NCBI RefSeq assembly: GCF_003860345.1
Contig: NZ_CP034179.1
Span: forward strand, 1,364,001-1,428,000
Reading direction: 5' to 3'
DNA length: 64,000 bases
Origin: Caenibius tardaugens NBRC 16725
GTDB lineage: Bacteria; Pseudomonadota; Alphaproteobacteria; Sphingomonadales; Sphingomonadaceae
Notes under the pieces: generated by a model
The model's database searches: none
What the model saw: the letters and a program-made list of their open reading frames with translations, nothing else
Told to the model about the DNA's origin: nothing
Program-made: the position numbers and the translations under genes
Shown here: positions 16,242 to 24,862 of the stretch, in pieces
Position numbering within the stretch: position 1 is the first letter of the stretch
Layout: every line of letters starts with the position of its first letter

Positions 16242-16608
16242 GACCATTCCTCTCCTCAGGGGAAACGGGCCGTCGAACTTTCCATCCGATCGATGCCTGC
16301 AGCCTGCTCTCATTGGACGAATCACGTCAGGGCAGAGCTTTATTAGAAAACAGTCATGATTGTTTTTCAAGTGTTCAAAGCGGGAGTTTTCCGCTGCATC
16401 GGGCGAAATGAAAGGCAAACCCACGAGGAGAGCGGATTGATCCCACGGCGGGGCGATAACCCGCCCCTGCGGCAGCATCGGCAGTCTGCGCCCCAGATGC
16501 GACCGACCGGAATTACCTTATGGATGGCACGGAATAATTTTATGCCATAATAAAATGGCTGAGCGATCTGCCGCGAGAGAATCGGCAGGGCATCACAAGG
16601 AGAGAACA
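16242..16608. promoter_or_regulatory. divergent intergenic region between Rieske 4 and the amidohydrolase
   Basis: 367 bp without a credible gene. It contains operator copy 16348-16365 nearer the oxygenase. Nearer the amidohydrolase is an AT-rich inverted repeat at 16537-16556, with arms ATTTTAT and ATAAAAT separated by GCCATA, and the ribosome site AAGGAGAG before 16609. The two elements suggest separately controlled divergent promoters. Confidence 0.5.
16348..16365. promoter_or_regulatory. candidate TetR-type operator, copy 5 (most symmetric)
   Basis: AAACAGTCA-TGATTGTTT. With one flanking base each side it is a 20-bp palindrome with a single mismatched pair, built around TCATGA. It lies upstream of Rieske 4 (minus strand) and about 243 bp from the amidohydrolase start. 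Confidence 0.7.
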
Positions 16609-18366
16609 ATGGCCGATTATCTGATCAAGGGCGGCACTGTCGTGGACGGGACTCTTGCCCCCGCCTACGCTGCCGATGTGCGTGTCGAAAACGAACGAAT
16701 TGTCGAAATCGGCAAGGATCTCGCCGCGCGGCCCGGTGAAGAGGTGTTTGACGCAACGGGCTGCTATGTCACCCCCGGCTTCATCGAATCGCATACGCAT
16801 TACGATTCCACGATGTGGTGGCAACCCGATCTCGACCCGCTGCCCGGCTATGGCGCGACCACGATTGTGATGGGCAATTGCGGCTTCTCGCCCGCCCCGC
16901 TGTCGGACGACAAGGCCTCGCAGATGGAGATGATCAAGATCTTCTCGTTCTTCGAGGATATCCCGCTCGAACCGTTCGTGCAGCACCTGCCGTTCGATTG
17001 GCGCAAGTGGTCGGAATACAAGAAATCGATGGTCGAAAAGGTCAAACTGCCGCTCAACTACACGACTTACGCCGGCCATATCGCCATCCGCATTGCCGTG
17101 ATGGGCCCCGAGGCGTGGGATCGCGTCTCCACCGCCGAAGAACGCGCCAAAATGGCCGAACTGCTGGACGATGCCATGCGCGCGGGTGCACTGGGCCTGT
17201 CCACCAACCTGCTCGATCATGACGGCGAAAATCGCCCGATCCCCACACTGGTGGCCGATGACGCGGAATTCGAGGCGCTGTTCGAGGTTCTGCAGCGTTA
17301 TCCATCGGCAACTTTCCAATGCATCATCGATGTGGCGCTGATGCGCGACAACGGGGACCAGCAGGTCGAACGAATTTCCAAGCTGCTCAAAGGGCGTGGC
17401 ATTCGCGTACAGTTTACCGGCGCCGCGCCGACATCGGAATACCAGACCTATCGCGTCGATCAGATGAAAGAACTGGTCGCGCGGCTGCGCAGCGAAGGGC
17501 TGGACGTTTGGCCGGGCTATGCCCACGTTCCACTGACCGCACAGGTCAGCATCTATCGTTCGCTGCTGTTTGCCCAGTCGAACGACTATGTCTGGCACGA
17601 AGCGGTTCTGGCCGAAGGCGATGCCGCCAAGGAAGCGGTGCTGCGCGATCCTGACTGGCGCGCACGCGCCCGCGAAAGCTGGGATACCAAGATCTACCCG
17701 CAATCGCCCATGGCCCAGCCGCATGCGCTGCTGCTGACCAAGGTCGGTTCGGAAAACGGCATGGGCGGCCCATTCGGGATCACGCTTAAGGACTATGCCG
17801 ACGAACTGGGCGTTCATGCGTCCGACGCGGCGGCAGAATGGCTTTTGCGCAATGGGGTCAATTCGGCCATCCGTATGGCGCCGATGGCAATGAACGACAG
17901 CGCGGTGGTGGATCAGGTGATCGACCCCCAGTCGCTCGGCAATCTCAACGATTGCGGGGCCCATCTGCAGATGCTCTGCGGCAGCGGCGAGAACGTGATC
18001 TTCCTGACCAAATATGTGCGCGATCAGAAACTGATCTCGCTGGAACAGGCGATCCACACGATGACCGGCAAGATCGCCGAGCATTTCTATCTCGATGACA
18101 TCGGTGCCATCAAACCGGGCAAGCGGGCCGATATCGTGGTGTTCGATATCAACGAGATCGAACAGCGCGACATGGAAAAGGTCTATGACGTGGAAGACGG
18201 CAAGGGCGGCATGATGTGGCGCTATACCCGGCCTGCTGCGCCGATGCGCCTGACCATGGTCAATGGCGTGCCTATTTTCCGCGATGGCGCCTATACCGGC
18301 GCAAAACCGGGCGAATATCTCGAAGCGCGCAACGAAGACGCACCGACCGCTTTGGCAGCGGAATAG
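16609..18366 (+). CDS. amidohydrolase-family protein, N-acyl-D-amino-acid deacylase-like
   Basis: 585-aa metal-dependent hydrolase of the D-aminoacylase group. The HxH metal motif is H62-T-H64 (PGFIESHTHYD), followed by the family-typical MGNCGFSPAP near residue 90-99. The C-terminal beta-sandwich resumes with IKPGKRADIVVFD. The ATG at 16609 follows AAGGAG. It would cleave an amide, lactam or cyclic amide or ester bond. It is divergent from the Rieske 4/3 operon, which suggests it opens or deconjugates a compound made or attacked by those oxygenases. The natural substrate is unknown. Confidence 0.85.
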   Translation: MADYLIKGGTVVDGTLAPAYAADVRVENERIVEIGKDLAARPGEEVFDATGCYVTPGFIESHTHYDSTMWWQPDLDPLPGYGATTIVMGNCGFSPAPLSDDKASQMEMIKIFSFFEDIPLEPFVQHLPFDWRKWSEYKKSMVEKVKLPLNYTTYAGHIAIRIAVMGPEAWDRVSTAEERAKMAELLDDAMRAGALGLSTNLLDHDGENRPIPTLVADDAEFEALFEVLQRYPSATFQCIIDVALMRDNGDQQVERISKLLKGRGIRVQFTGAAPTSEYQTYRVDQMKELVARLRSEGLDVWPGYAHVPLTAQVSIYRSLLFAQSNDYVWHEAVLAEGDAAKEAVLRDPDWRARARESWDTKIYPQSPMAQPHALLLTKVGSENGMGGPFGITLKDYADELGVHASDAAAEWLLRNGVNSAIRMAPMAMNDSAVVDQVIDPQSLGNLNDCGAHLQMLCGSGENVIFLTKYVRDQKLISLEQAIHTMTGKIAEHFYLDDIGAIKPGKRADIVVFDINEIEQRDMEKVYDVEDGKGGMMWRYTRPAAPMRLTMVNGVPIFRDGAYTGAKPGEYLEARNEDAPTALAAE

Positions 18367-18419
18367 AGCCAGCATAGCAGGAAAGCGGTACATCCCTGTC
18401 CGCTGATCGCTGCACAGGT

Positions 18420-18450
18420 CACGGGGGCCGGACACGAACCGGCCCCCGTG
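18420..18450 (+). terminator. GC-rich hairpin after the amidohydrolase gene
   Basis: Perfect 12-bp arms CACGGGGGCCGG and CCGGCCCCCGTG with a 7-nt loop ACACGAA, 54 bp after the stop. There is no U tract, so it may be a Rho-assisted or processing-protective hairpin. Confidence 0.6.
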
Positions 18451-18587
18451 AACCTCAACAGACCCCCAAACATGGCACGCTTGCCTGACCGAACATTGGT
18501 CATAACTGACTGACACATCTGGGAAACAAAAATACATTCCGTATGTTACAGCGGGCGACTTGAGAGGCCCCGCTGTTCGAGGTGAGC

Positions 18588-20030
18588 ATGGACATTGTGT
18601 CTGCTGTTTTTGTTGTTCTGCTCACCCTGATTCATCTCGCGGTGATCGCCCGGGCCATTCTGCTGGAAGAACGTGAACCTTATGCCCGCGCAGCATGGGT
18701 GCTCCTGCTGGCGCTGCTGCCCGTTGGTGGGGTGCTGCTCTATCTCCTGTTTGGCGAACCATGGATGTCGTCGAAAATCCACCGCCGGGCCAACCGGGTG
18801 TTCCGCATGCTCGAACGCACACTGCCGGTTCCAGACTATTCCGAGGAGCTTGAGGCGATCCCGGATCGCTTCCGCAATGCCTTCCGCACCTGCGAACACG
18901 TGGCCCAATGGCCGACGGCTTATGGCAATACCGCCCGCATCGCCCCGGATTCAAACGCGGCCATCGCCATGATGATCGCCGATATCGATCGTGCGGAGAA
19001 GACCGTCCATCTCTCGTTCTACATCTGGCTGAGCGATCACAACGGGCTGAAAATGGTCGATGCCATCTGCCGCGCCGCACAACGCGGGGTGACTTGCCGG
19101 ATCGTGGCCGACGCAATTGGATCGCGGCAACTGATCCGCTCGCCATGGTGGCGGAAAATGGCGGCTTCCGGCGCCAAGCTCTGTGCCTCGCTCAAGGCGC
19201 CGCTGGGGCTGAGCCTGCTCTACGGGCACCGTATCGATCTGAGGAACCACCGCAAGATCGTGGTCATCGATGGCCGCGTGACTTATTGCGGGAGCCAGAA
19301 TTGCGCCGATCCCGAATTTCTCGTCAAAAAGAAGTTCGCTCCGTGGGTGGATATCATGATCCGTTACGAAGGGCCGATCGCGCATCAGAACGAACTGATC
19401 TTCGTCTCCGTCTGGACGCTGGAAACGGGGGAGGACACCGCCAACTTCGTGGCCGAGCAAGCGCCACAGCCTGTCCCCGGCGGCCTCGAAGCCATCGCGG
19501 TCGGCACGGGGCCCTTGTCGTTCAAAGGGGCGATGACCAGCATTTTTACCGCTGTGCTGGCTGGCGCCGAACACTCGGCGGTGATCTCCACCCCCTATTT
19601 CGTGCCGGACCCACCGCTCGTTTCGGCCATCGCCGATTGCGCCCGGCGCGGGGTGGCCGTGCGCATCATCTTCCCCCATCGCAACGACAGCGGGCCGGTG
19701 GGCGCGATCAGCCGCGCCTACTATTCCACGCTGGCCAAGGCGGGGGTACGGATTTTCGAATACCGGGGCGGCCTGCTACACGCCAAGACGCTGGTGGTCG
19801 ATGAAGCCATGGGGCTGGTCGGCTCCGCCAATATGGACCGGCGCAGCCTCGATCTCAATTTCGAGAACAACGTGCTGTTCCACTCACCCGATCTGGCGGC
19901 CGAAGTGGGCCGGCATCAGGATGCATGGCTGGCGGATTCCATCGAAATCAGCCGGTGGGATCTCCGGCACCGTTCGCTCGCCCGGCGGTTCATCGAAAAC
20001 ACGCTGACCATGGGCGGCGCGGTGTTTTGA
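18588..20030 (+). CDS. cls: cardiolipin synthase (phospholipase D family)
   Basis: 480 aa. Two N-terminal membrane segments (about 3-25 and 35-56) precede two PLD domains with HxKxxxxD motifs: HRKIVVID near residue 220 and HAKTLVVD near residue 397. It condenses two phosphatidylglycerols, or related lipids, to cardiolipin at the inner membrane. The ATG at 18588 is preceded by GAGGTGA; an in-frame GTG at 18582 is less likely. It stands alone and is convergent with the luciferase-like gene 10 bp downstream. It is probably chromosomal housekeeping rather than part of the catabolic island. Confidence 0.92.
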   Translation: MDIVSAVFVVLLTLIHLAVIARAILLEEREPYARAAWVLLLALLPVGGVLLYLLFGEPWMSSKIHRRANRVFRMLERTLPVPDYSEELEAIPDRFRNAFRTCEHVAQWPTAYGNTARIAPDSNAAIAMMIADIDRAEKTVHLSFYIWLSDHNGLKMVDAICRAAQRGVTCRIVADAIGSRQLIRSPWWRKMAASGAKLCASLKAPLGLSLLYGHRIDLRNHRKIVVIDGRVTYCGSQNCADPEFLVKKKFAPWVDIMIRYEGPIAHQNELIFVSVWTLETGEDTANFVAEQAPQPVPGGLEAIAVGTGPLSFKGAMTSIFTAVLAGAEHSAVISTPYFVPDPPLVSAIADCARRGVAVRIIFPHRNDSGPVGAISRAYYSTLAKAGVRIFEYRGGLLHAKTLVVDEAMGLVGSANMDRRSLDLNFENNVLFHSPDLAAEVGRHQDAWLADSIEISRWDLRHRSLARRFIENTLTMGGAVF

Positions 20031-20040
20031 GTAACCGCGA

Positions 20041-20922
20041 TCAGCCGATAATATCCGCCACGCGGTGAATCTGGTCGGGGTCCGAACTGGTCGAGATCAG
20101 CATGACCTCGTCCGCCCCAGTATCGGCAATCTGGTGCAACAGTGCCTTGAAATCCTTGTCCGACCCGGCAAATCCGGCGTGTTCGGCAATGGCGTCCACT
20201 TCCGCAGGCGGCAGCCAGGTGAAATAGCGTTTCAGGTGGGTGCGCATCTGATCGCGCGCATTGTCGCCCAGCGCGAACCAGAACGACGTGCCGAGATGGG
20301 GTTTGGGCCGCCCCGCATCGGCCCATGCCTGCCGCACCATGGTAAAGCTCTGGTCGATTTCGCCCACGTCGGGTGCGAAGCTCATCCCGCAGACCCCATC
20401 GGCCCAGTGCGACGCCCCGGCAATCGCCTTGGGCCCCATCGCGCCCGCCAGCACGGGCGGGCCGCCCGGTTGCACAGGGGCAGGCCCCACGGCCCGGGCC
20501 ACACCGGGAACGACATGTTCCCCCGCCCAGGCGCGCCGCATCACATCCACGCGCGCGGCCAATTCCTTCTGCTTGCGCAAAGACAGGTCCGCGCCCACCG
20601 CGGCATAGTCTTCCTCGCGCCCGCCAATGCCCACACCGATCGTCACCCGGCCATTGCTGAGCATGTCCGCCGTGGCGATATGCTTGGCCAGCAGTACCGG
20701 TGAATGCAGCGTGGCGATAAAGATCGTGGTCACCAGCCGCACCCGTTCCGTCCAGGCGGCGCAGGCGCCCATAAGCGCCATGGTTTCGGGATTTGAGAAC
20801 AACATGCGTTCGCCAAATGCGAGCGAGGAATAAGGACCGCGATCGACGGCCTCCACCCATGTGCGCAGCAGCCCGCGATCGAGGTCCGGCTCCATGATCG
20901 GCAGCGTCATACCAATATCCAT
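20041..20922 (-). CDS. LLM-class (luciferase-like) flavin-dependent oxidoreductase
   Basis: 293-aa TIM-barrel protein of the bacterial luciferase/F420-type superfamily. It shows the typical early beta strands (MDIGMTLPIM), TTIFIATLHSPVLLAKHIATAD and GVGIGGREEDYAAVG. It probably uses FMN/FMNH2 for a monooxygenase or dehydrogenase reaction. The substrate is unknown. It is a single gene; its upstream gap leads to the end of the hydrolase gene, which may be co-transcribed from 21985. Confidence 0.85.
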   Translation of the reverse strand: MDIGMTLPIMEPDLDRGLLRTWVEAVDRGPYSSLAFGERMLFSNPETMALMGACAAWTERVRLVTTIFIATLHSPVLLAKHIATADMLSNGRVTIGVGIGGREEDYAAVGADLSLRKQKELAARVDVMRRAWAGEHVVPGVARAVGPAPVQPGGPPVLAGAMGPKAIAGASHWADGVCGMSFAPDVGEIDQSFTMVRQAWADAGRPKPHLGTSFWFALGDNARDQMRTHLKRYFTWLPPAEVDAIAEHAGFAGSDKDFKALLHQIADTGADEVMLISTSSDPDQIHRVADIIG

Positions 20923-21067
20923 GCCGCCGACTATTCGTTTGCCCTGTCAGGCTGTCAAGTTCGCCTGCAGGCCGCAGGTGCGGCCCGGACAATCCATGGC
21001 CAGAAAAACCAACGCGCGGGCCGGGCACAGGCATCCTGCCCGCCAAGCCCGCGCGCAGCCGAACCGT

Positions 21068-21985
21068 TCAGGGCAGGTTTTCCGCCCAGCGCGCGATCCG
21101 GTCGTAGAGATAAGTGCGGCTGGGATAGACGAAATGGTTGTGCCGTGTTTCGGGTATCACGATCAGGGTCACTTCAGGGCTGCCGCTGTAGGATTGCGGC
21201 GTGCGATAGGGATCGCCATGCAGATCGGCATCCCCCAACCCGATCAGCACCGGCACATCCACAGCCGCTGCATCGGGCGATACCATATCAGGCAACATCG
21301 CCATCAGCGATGGCGTCACCATAACCCGTTCGATCGCATTGGCGGCCGAGACGCGCCGGGTGCTCGTCGATGGCGGCATCTCGTGCCAGGGTCCAGCGGG
21401 AAACCGCTGCCGTGCCAGTGCGATCAGGTTATCCCGCGCATAGGTCTTGTCGATCGCACGATCGGCATCGGTCAGATATGCCGGTACGCCCGCCGTATGG
21501 TAACCCAGCAGGGCCAGCCCCTGATGCTGATGGAATTGCGCCTGCTGGACCACGGTCATCAAGGCCCCCAGCGAATGCGCCACACCGACTGACCGGATTC
21601 CCGGTGCCGCAGGGCAGCGCGGATCGAAGCTGCCTGCACGCAGGCCTTCAAGGATGTGATTGACGGTCGCCCCTGCGGCGGCGGACGTGCGATCGGGATG
21701 CAGCAGATAGGCATCGGCGGGGCACGTGCTCTCCCCCGCGCCGAGCGGATCGAGCAGGGCAACCGCATGGCCCCTTTCACACATCACGCGGGCGAAGCTG
21801 ACTTCGGCTTCCCCTTCGGGTGTGGGCAGGTCGAAATAGTGGCGGTTCATCCCGCCCCCGGGAATGCACACGAACAGCAATTCAGGCACGCGGTCCTCAG
21901 GCAGCAGCAGCTCTGCCGCCAGATGCGCCGGCTCGCCAAATTGGGCGACTTCAGTAACGTCGAGCGTGAAACGATGACGGATCAT
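21068..21985 (-). CDS. alpha/beta-hydrolase-fold protein
   Basis: 305 aa. The nucleophile elbow is GVAHSLGAL with Ser138, where the usual Gly before the x-Ser is Ala. The oxyanion region is CIPGGGMNRHYF near residue 40-51. A C-terminal catalytic His is likely in ETRHNHF and an acid in GLGDADL. It would hydrolyse an ester, thioester or C-C bond. It lies upstream of and in the same direction as the luciferase-like gene (145-bp gap) and divergent from the TetR gene at 22225, which may control it. Confidence 0.8.
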   Translation of the reverse strand: MIRHRFTLDVTEVAQFGEPAHLAAELLLPEDRVPELLFVCIPGGGMNRHYFDLPTPEGEAEVSFARVMCERGHAVALLDPLGAGESTCPADAYLLHPDRTSAAAGATVNHILEGLRAGSFDPRCPAAPGIRSVGVAHSLGALMTVVQQAQFHQHQGLALLGYHTAGVPAYLTDADRAIDKTYARDNLIALARQRFPAGPWHEMPPSTSTRRVSAANAIERVMVTPSLMAMLPDMVSPDAAAVDVPVLIGLGDADLHGDPYRTPQSYSGSPEVTLIVIPETRHNHFVYPSRTYLYDRIARWAENLP

Positions 21986-22014
21986 TGACCGGACACCATC
22001 CGCAGCCGAACATC

Positions 22015-22026
22015 ACAACGGGTTGT
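22015..22026. promoter_or_regulatory. short palindrome in the hydrolase/TetR divergent gap
   Basis: ACAAC-GG-GTTGT, 5-bp arms, 30 bp upstream of the hydrolase start. A half-match (ACAACGACCTGT) occurs near 22090. It is a candidate operator for the TetR protein at 22225, with weak evidence. Confidence 0.3.
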
Positions 22027-22224
22027 TACCATACGAAAATCCCACCCTCTCCAACTGGTCATGAAAACCTTGGCCGCCACTTGCTACAGATTACAACGAC
22101 CTGTCAAAGGGGGCATGCCCATGGGAACCGTTTCGCCCCGTGCTGCGCCCGTGCGATGCGGCTTTCGCCATGGACCGCCGCATCGGGATGACACCGCCAG
22201 TGGGTCTGGCTAGAACACGCTAGG

Positions 22225-22896
22225 ATGCAAGGCGGGATAGCAGTGACAACCGAAGATACGACCCGGCAAAACAGCGGCAGGATAGGCAGGCCCGGTGGCC
22301 GCACCGAACGCGTCCGCAAGGCCGTGGCCGATGCGGTGATCGAATTGATCCGCACAGAGGGTATCGCGTTCGAACTGCAGGCGGTCGCCCGACTGGCCGG
22401 GGTCGGCCGGGCGACCGTTTTTCGCCACTGGCCCGATCGCGCCAGCCTGATCGGCGAAGCATTGGCCGAGCATACGGCGCAGCTCGATTTCCCCCTGACA
22501 GGCGACTGGAAAGCCGATCTGCACCGGATCGCCGCCGAACTGCGGGTCTTTCTGGCCAGCCCGGCAGAGCAGGCCTTCAACCGCACCATGTTTGCCGCCC
22601 GCAATTCCGGCTTCAACGCGCAGTTGATCGCGTACTGGACGCCGGTGATCCAGAGGATCAAGGCCCCGCTGGAAGAGGCCCGGATGAAGGGTGAAATCGA
22701 CCGGAACACCGATGTCGAAATGGTGATCCAGACCTTGATATCCACGCTGCTGGTGGAATCGCTGGTCGACAATCTGCAGACGGAAACGGACCTCGGCGCG
22801 CGGCTGGTCGATCAGCTTTGCCGGGGCATCACCAAACCGCAGCCGGGCACCCCGGACAGCCCTGGGCGCGGCCCGCGCATCTCCGTGCCGCTCTGA
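22225..22896 (+). CDS. TetR-family transcriptional regulator
   Basis: 223 aa. The helix-turn-helix is at about residues 53-73 (LQAVARLAGVGRATVFRHWPD), preceded by the RTERVRKAVADAV helix, with a helical effector domain after it. The start is uncertain: ATG at 22225 or a GTG a few codons later. It is divergent from the alpha/beta hydrolase and convergent with the PhyH-like gene (12-bp gap). It probably controls the hydrolase/luciferase-like pair. Confidence 0.82.
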   Translation: MQGGIAVTTEDTTRQNSGRIGRPGGRTERVRKAVADAVIELIRTEGIAFELQAVARLAGVGRATVFRHWPDRASLIGEALAEHTAQLDFPLTGDWKADLHRIAAELRVFLASPAEQAFNRTMFAARNSGFNAQLIAYWTPVIQRIKAPLEEARMKGEIDRNTDVEMVIQTLISTLLVESLVDNLQTETDLGARLVDQLCRGITKPQPGTPDSPGRGPRISVPL

Positions 22897-22908
22897 ACGG
22901 CAGGCGCA

Positions 22909-23760
22909 TCAAAGCGCGCCAGATGCCAGCAATTCAAGCGGGTTTTGATTGTCCACCGCGCCGAGGAACCCTTCCCCCCGGCCCACGCCGTCATGCAGCC
23001 CGAAGCCGAGCAGTTCCTGCGCACGGCGGGGCATCGTACGTACGCGATCCAGCGGTATCGACAGGCAGTTGTTTTCTTCGGTGCGCAACCACCCGAGGCA
23101 AAAGCTCATGTGCATGCCGCGCCTTTGGCGGTCGGTCGTATTCGCACCCGCGCCATGCAGCGTGGACCCGAGATAGAGCACCGCCGATCCCGCCGCCATG
23201 TCGGCCTGCGCGATCTCCTCGGGCCGGGGCTGCCGTTCTTCCGGCCAAAGATGGCTGCCCGGCACGACCCGCGTTGCCCCCATCTCCGCCGTGAAATCGC
23301 CGAGGGCGATAACAGACGCAAATTGCCGGTGTGCGATCACCGGCGCGAGATACCGGGGCCAGACATCCTGATCGCGATGCAGCAACTGATCCTCTGCCCC
23401 CGGCCCCCGTTGCAGCACATGTCCGATGTTGAGCTGATAATCCGCGCAGGCGGGAAGCAGGAAATGATCCCCCATCACTTGGTACAACGGGTGCAGCAGG
23501 ACATCGGCCACGAACGTATCCGAATGGGCGGCCACCCCCGTGACATGGCGTGTCTGCGCACCATGGAAGAATTCCACCGCCGCATTGGGCGATCCATGGT
23601 TCGGCGCGCGGCCCGCCAGCAGGGGATCGAGCTCCGCATTGATACGGGCGCAGGTGCGTGCGTCCAGGAATCCTTCCACGATCACCGCGCCATCGCGTTC
23701 CAGCGTATCCACAATCATACCGGGGGCCGTATCGCGTGAAAAACGCCGCACATCTGCCAT
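22909..23760 (-). CDS. phytanoyl-CoA dioxygenase (PhyH)-family Fe(II)/2-oxoglutarate oxygenase
   Basis: 283 aa. The iron triad is readable as H128-x-D130 (LLHRDQD) and H202 (STLHGAG), with the 2-oxoglutarate Arg at about 213-214. PhyH enzymes hydroxylate alpha carbons of branched acyl-CoAs or small molecules. The ATG at 23760 follows AAGGGAGAG. It is divergent from the atypical BKACE gene, so the two may act on one substrate. Hydroxylation next to a carboxyl followed by chain shortening would be a plausible pairing with the racemase module further along. Confidence 0.86.
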   Translation of the reverse strand: MADVRRFSRDTAPGMIVDTLERDGAVIVEGFLDARTCARINAELDPLLAGRAPNHGSPNAAVEFFHGAQTRHVTGVAAHSDTFVADVLLHPLYQVMGDHFLLPACADYQLNIGHVLQRGPGAEDQLLHRDQDVWPRYLAPVIAHRQFASVIALGDFTAEMGATRVVPGSHLWPEERQPRPEEIAQADMAAGSAVLYLGSTLHGAGANTTDRQRRGMHMSFCLGWLRTEENNCLSIPLDRVRTMPRRAQELLGFGLHDGVGRGEGFLGAVDNQNPLELLASGAL

Positions 23761-23926
23761 TACCACTCTCCCTTATCTATTTAACGATACATATGTCTCA
23801 TAAAATAGAGGAAGTTCCAAGAATCAATTATCGGCGGGACGTCCCCGCGCGAGCGCCATGGTTGTCGTCCTGCGCTTTTGCGCTAAGGTCCTTCACCAAA
23901 GAGAAAAAGTGAGGGAGAGTACCCAA

Positions 23927-24829
23927 TTGACCGCGACCACAAATGCGCAAGGCAAACCGCTGGTGGTGGCCGTTTCGATGAACGGCGAACGTTCCCAGGA
24001 TGCCAGCCCCCACATTCCCATCGGGCATGATGAAATCGTCGCTACCGCTCTGTCCTGCTACGACGCCGGGGCTTCGATCATTCATTGCCACAATGCCTCG
24101 ACCGCTTTGTCCGGGCAGGCGGCGGCGGACGACTATCTCGCATCGTGGCGCCGGATACGCAGCGAACGGCCGGATGCCTTGTGGTATCCCACGCTCACTC
24201 GCGACGGGTGCCACGATCTCGATCATGTCGCGCTGATCGACGATGCCATCGGGCTGGAATATGCCTGTTGCGATCCGGGTTCGGTCGGTTTTTCCGCAGT
24301 CGGTACCGATGGCATCCCGATGGGCGCCTATTACACCAACAGTTACGAACAGATCCGGTCGAACTTCGCACAGCTTGCCGCCCGGAAACTGGGGCCGCAA
24401 ATCGCCATTTACGAACCGGGATACCTGCGCACCGTGCTCGCCTATCATCATGCGGGTACCCTACCCCCGGGCGCGGTGATCAACTTCTATTTCGGCGGCG
24501 CTTACGGTCTCTCCACGCAAGCCAGCCCCAGCTTTGGCCTGCCCCCCACACGCAACGCGCTGCTGGCCTATCTCGACATGCTGGACGGCGTCGATCTGCC
24601 ATGGACGGTGTCGGTTTGGGGCGGCGATCTCTTCAAAACGGAACTGGCGGGTATGGCGGTCGCGCTGGGTGGCCACCTGAACATCGGCCTCGAAAGCCAT
24701 TTCGATCCTGTCGACAAACCCACCAATCAGGATCAGATCCGGGCGGCGGTGCAATTGGCCGAACAGGCCGGGCGGCCGGTGGCTGATCGGCAGACGACAC
24801 TGGCGGTATTGCGTTCGCCCAAGGCATGA
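23927..24829 (+). CDS. atypical BKACE (3-keto-5-aminohexanoate cleavage enzyme-like) protein
   Basis: 300 aa from a TTG at 23927 with GGGAG 9 nt upstream; the longer frame to 23858 has no ribosome site. BKACE enzymes exchange acetyl-CoA with a beta-keto acid to give a CoA ester and acetoacetate. The two zinc His are present as H53-C-H55 and a late Glu in GLES. However, the usual HxHxRxPxxGxP motif is not kept (HCHNASTALSG), and the TGG loop is absent. It is probably a divergent subfamily with altered substrate or chemistry. It is divergent from the PhyH gene. Confidence 0.78.
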   Translation: MTATTNAQGKPLVVAVSMNGERSQDASPHIPIGHDEIVATALSCYDAGASIIHCHNASTALSGQAAADDYLASWRRIRSERPDALWYPTLTRDGCHDLDHVALIDDAIGLEYACCDPGSVGFSAVGTDGIPMGAYYTNSYEQIRSNFAQLAARKLGPQIAIYEPGYLRTVLAYHHAGTLPPGAVINFYFGGAYGLSTQASPSFGLPPTRNALLAYLDMLDGVDLPWTVSVWGGDLFKTELAGMAVALGGHLNIGLESHFDPVDKPTNQDQIRAAVQLAEQAGRPVADRQTTLAVLRSPKA

Positions 24830-24862
24830 GCAGCTCAGGTCGGGAGAGATAGACCGGGGCCG

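Noticed and set aside
16540-18537. 665-codon minus-strand open frame
   Set aside because: Antisense to the amidohydrolase, whose HTH metal motif and D-aminoacylase signatures are unmistakable.
18527-18545. Possible further operator copy before the cardiolipin synthase gene
   Set aside because: ATACATTCCGTATGT has the right flavour, but the dyad spacing is one base short and the half-site TGTNTGT is lost; probably chance.
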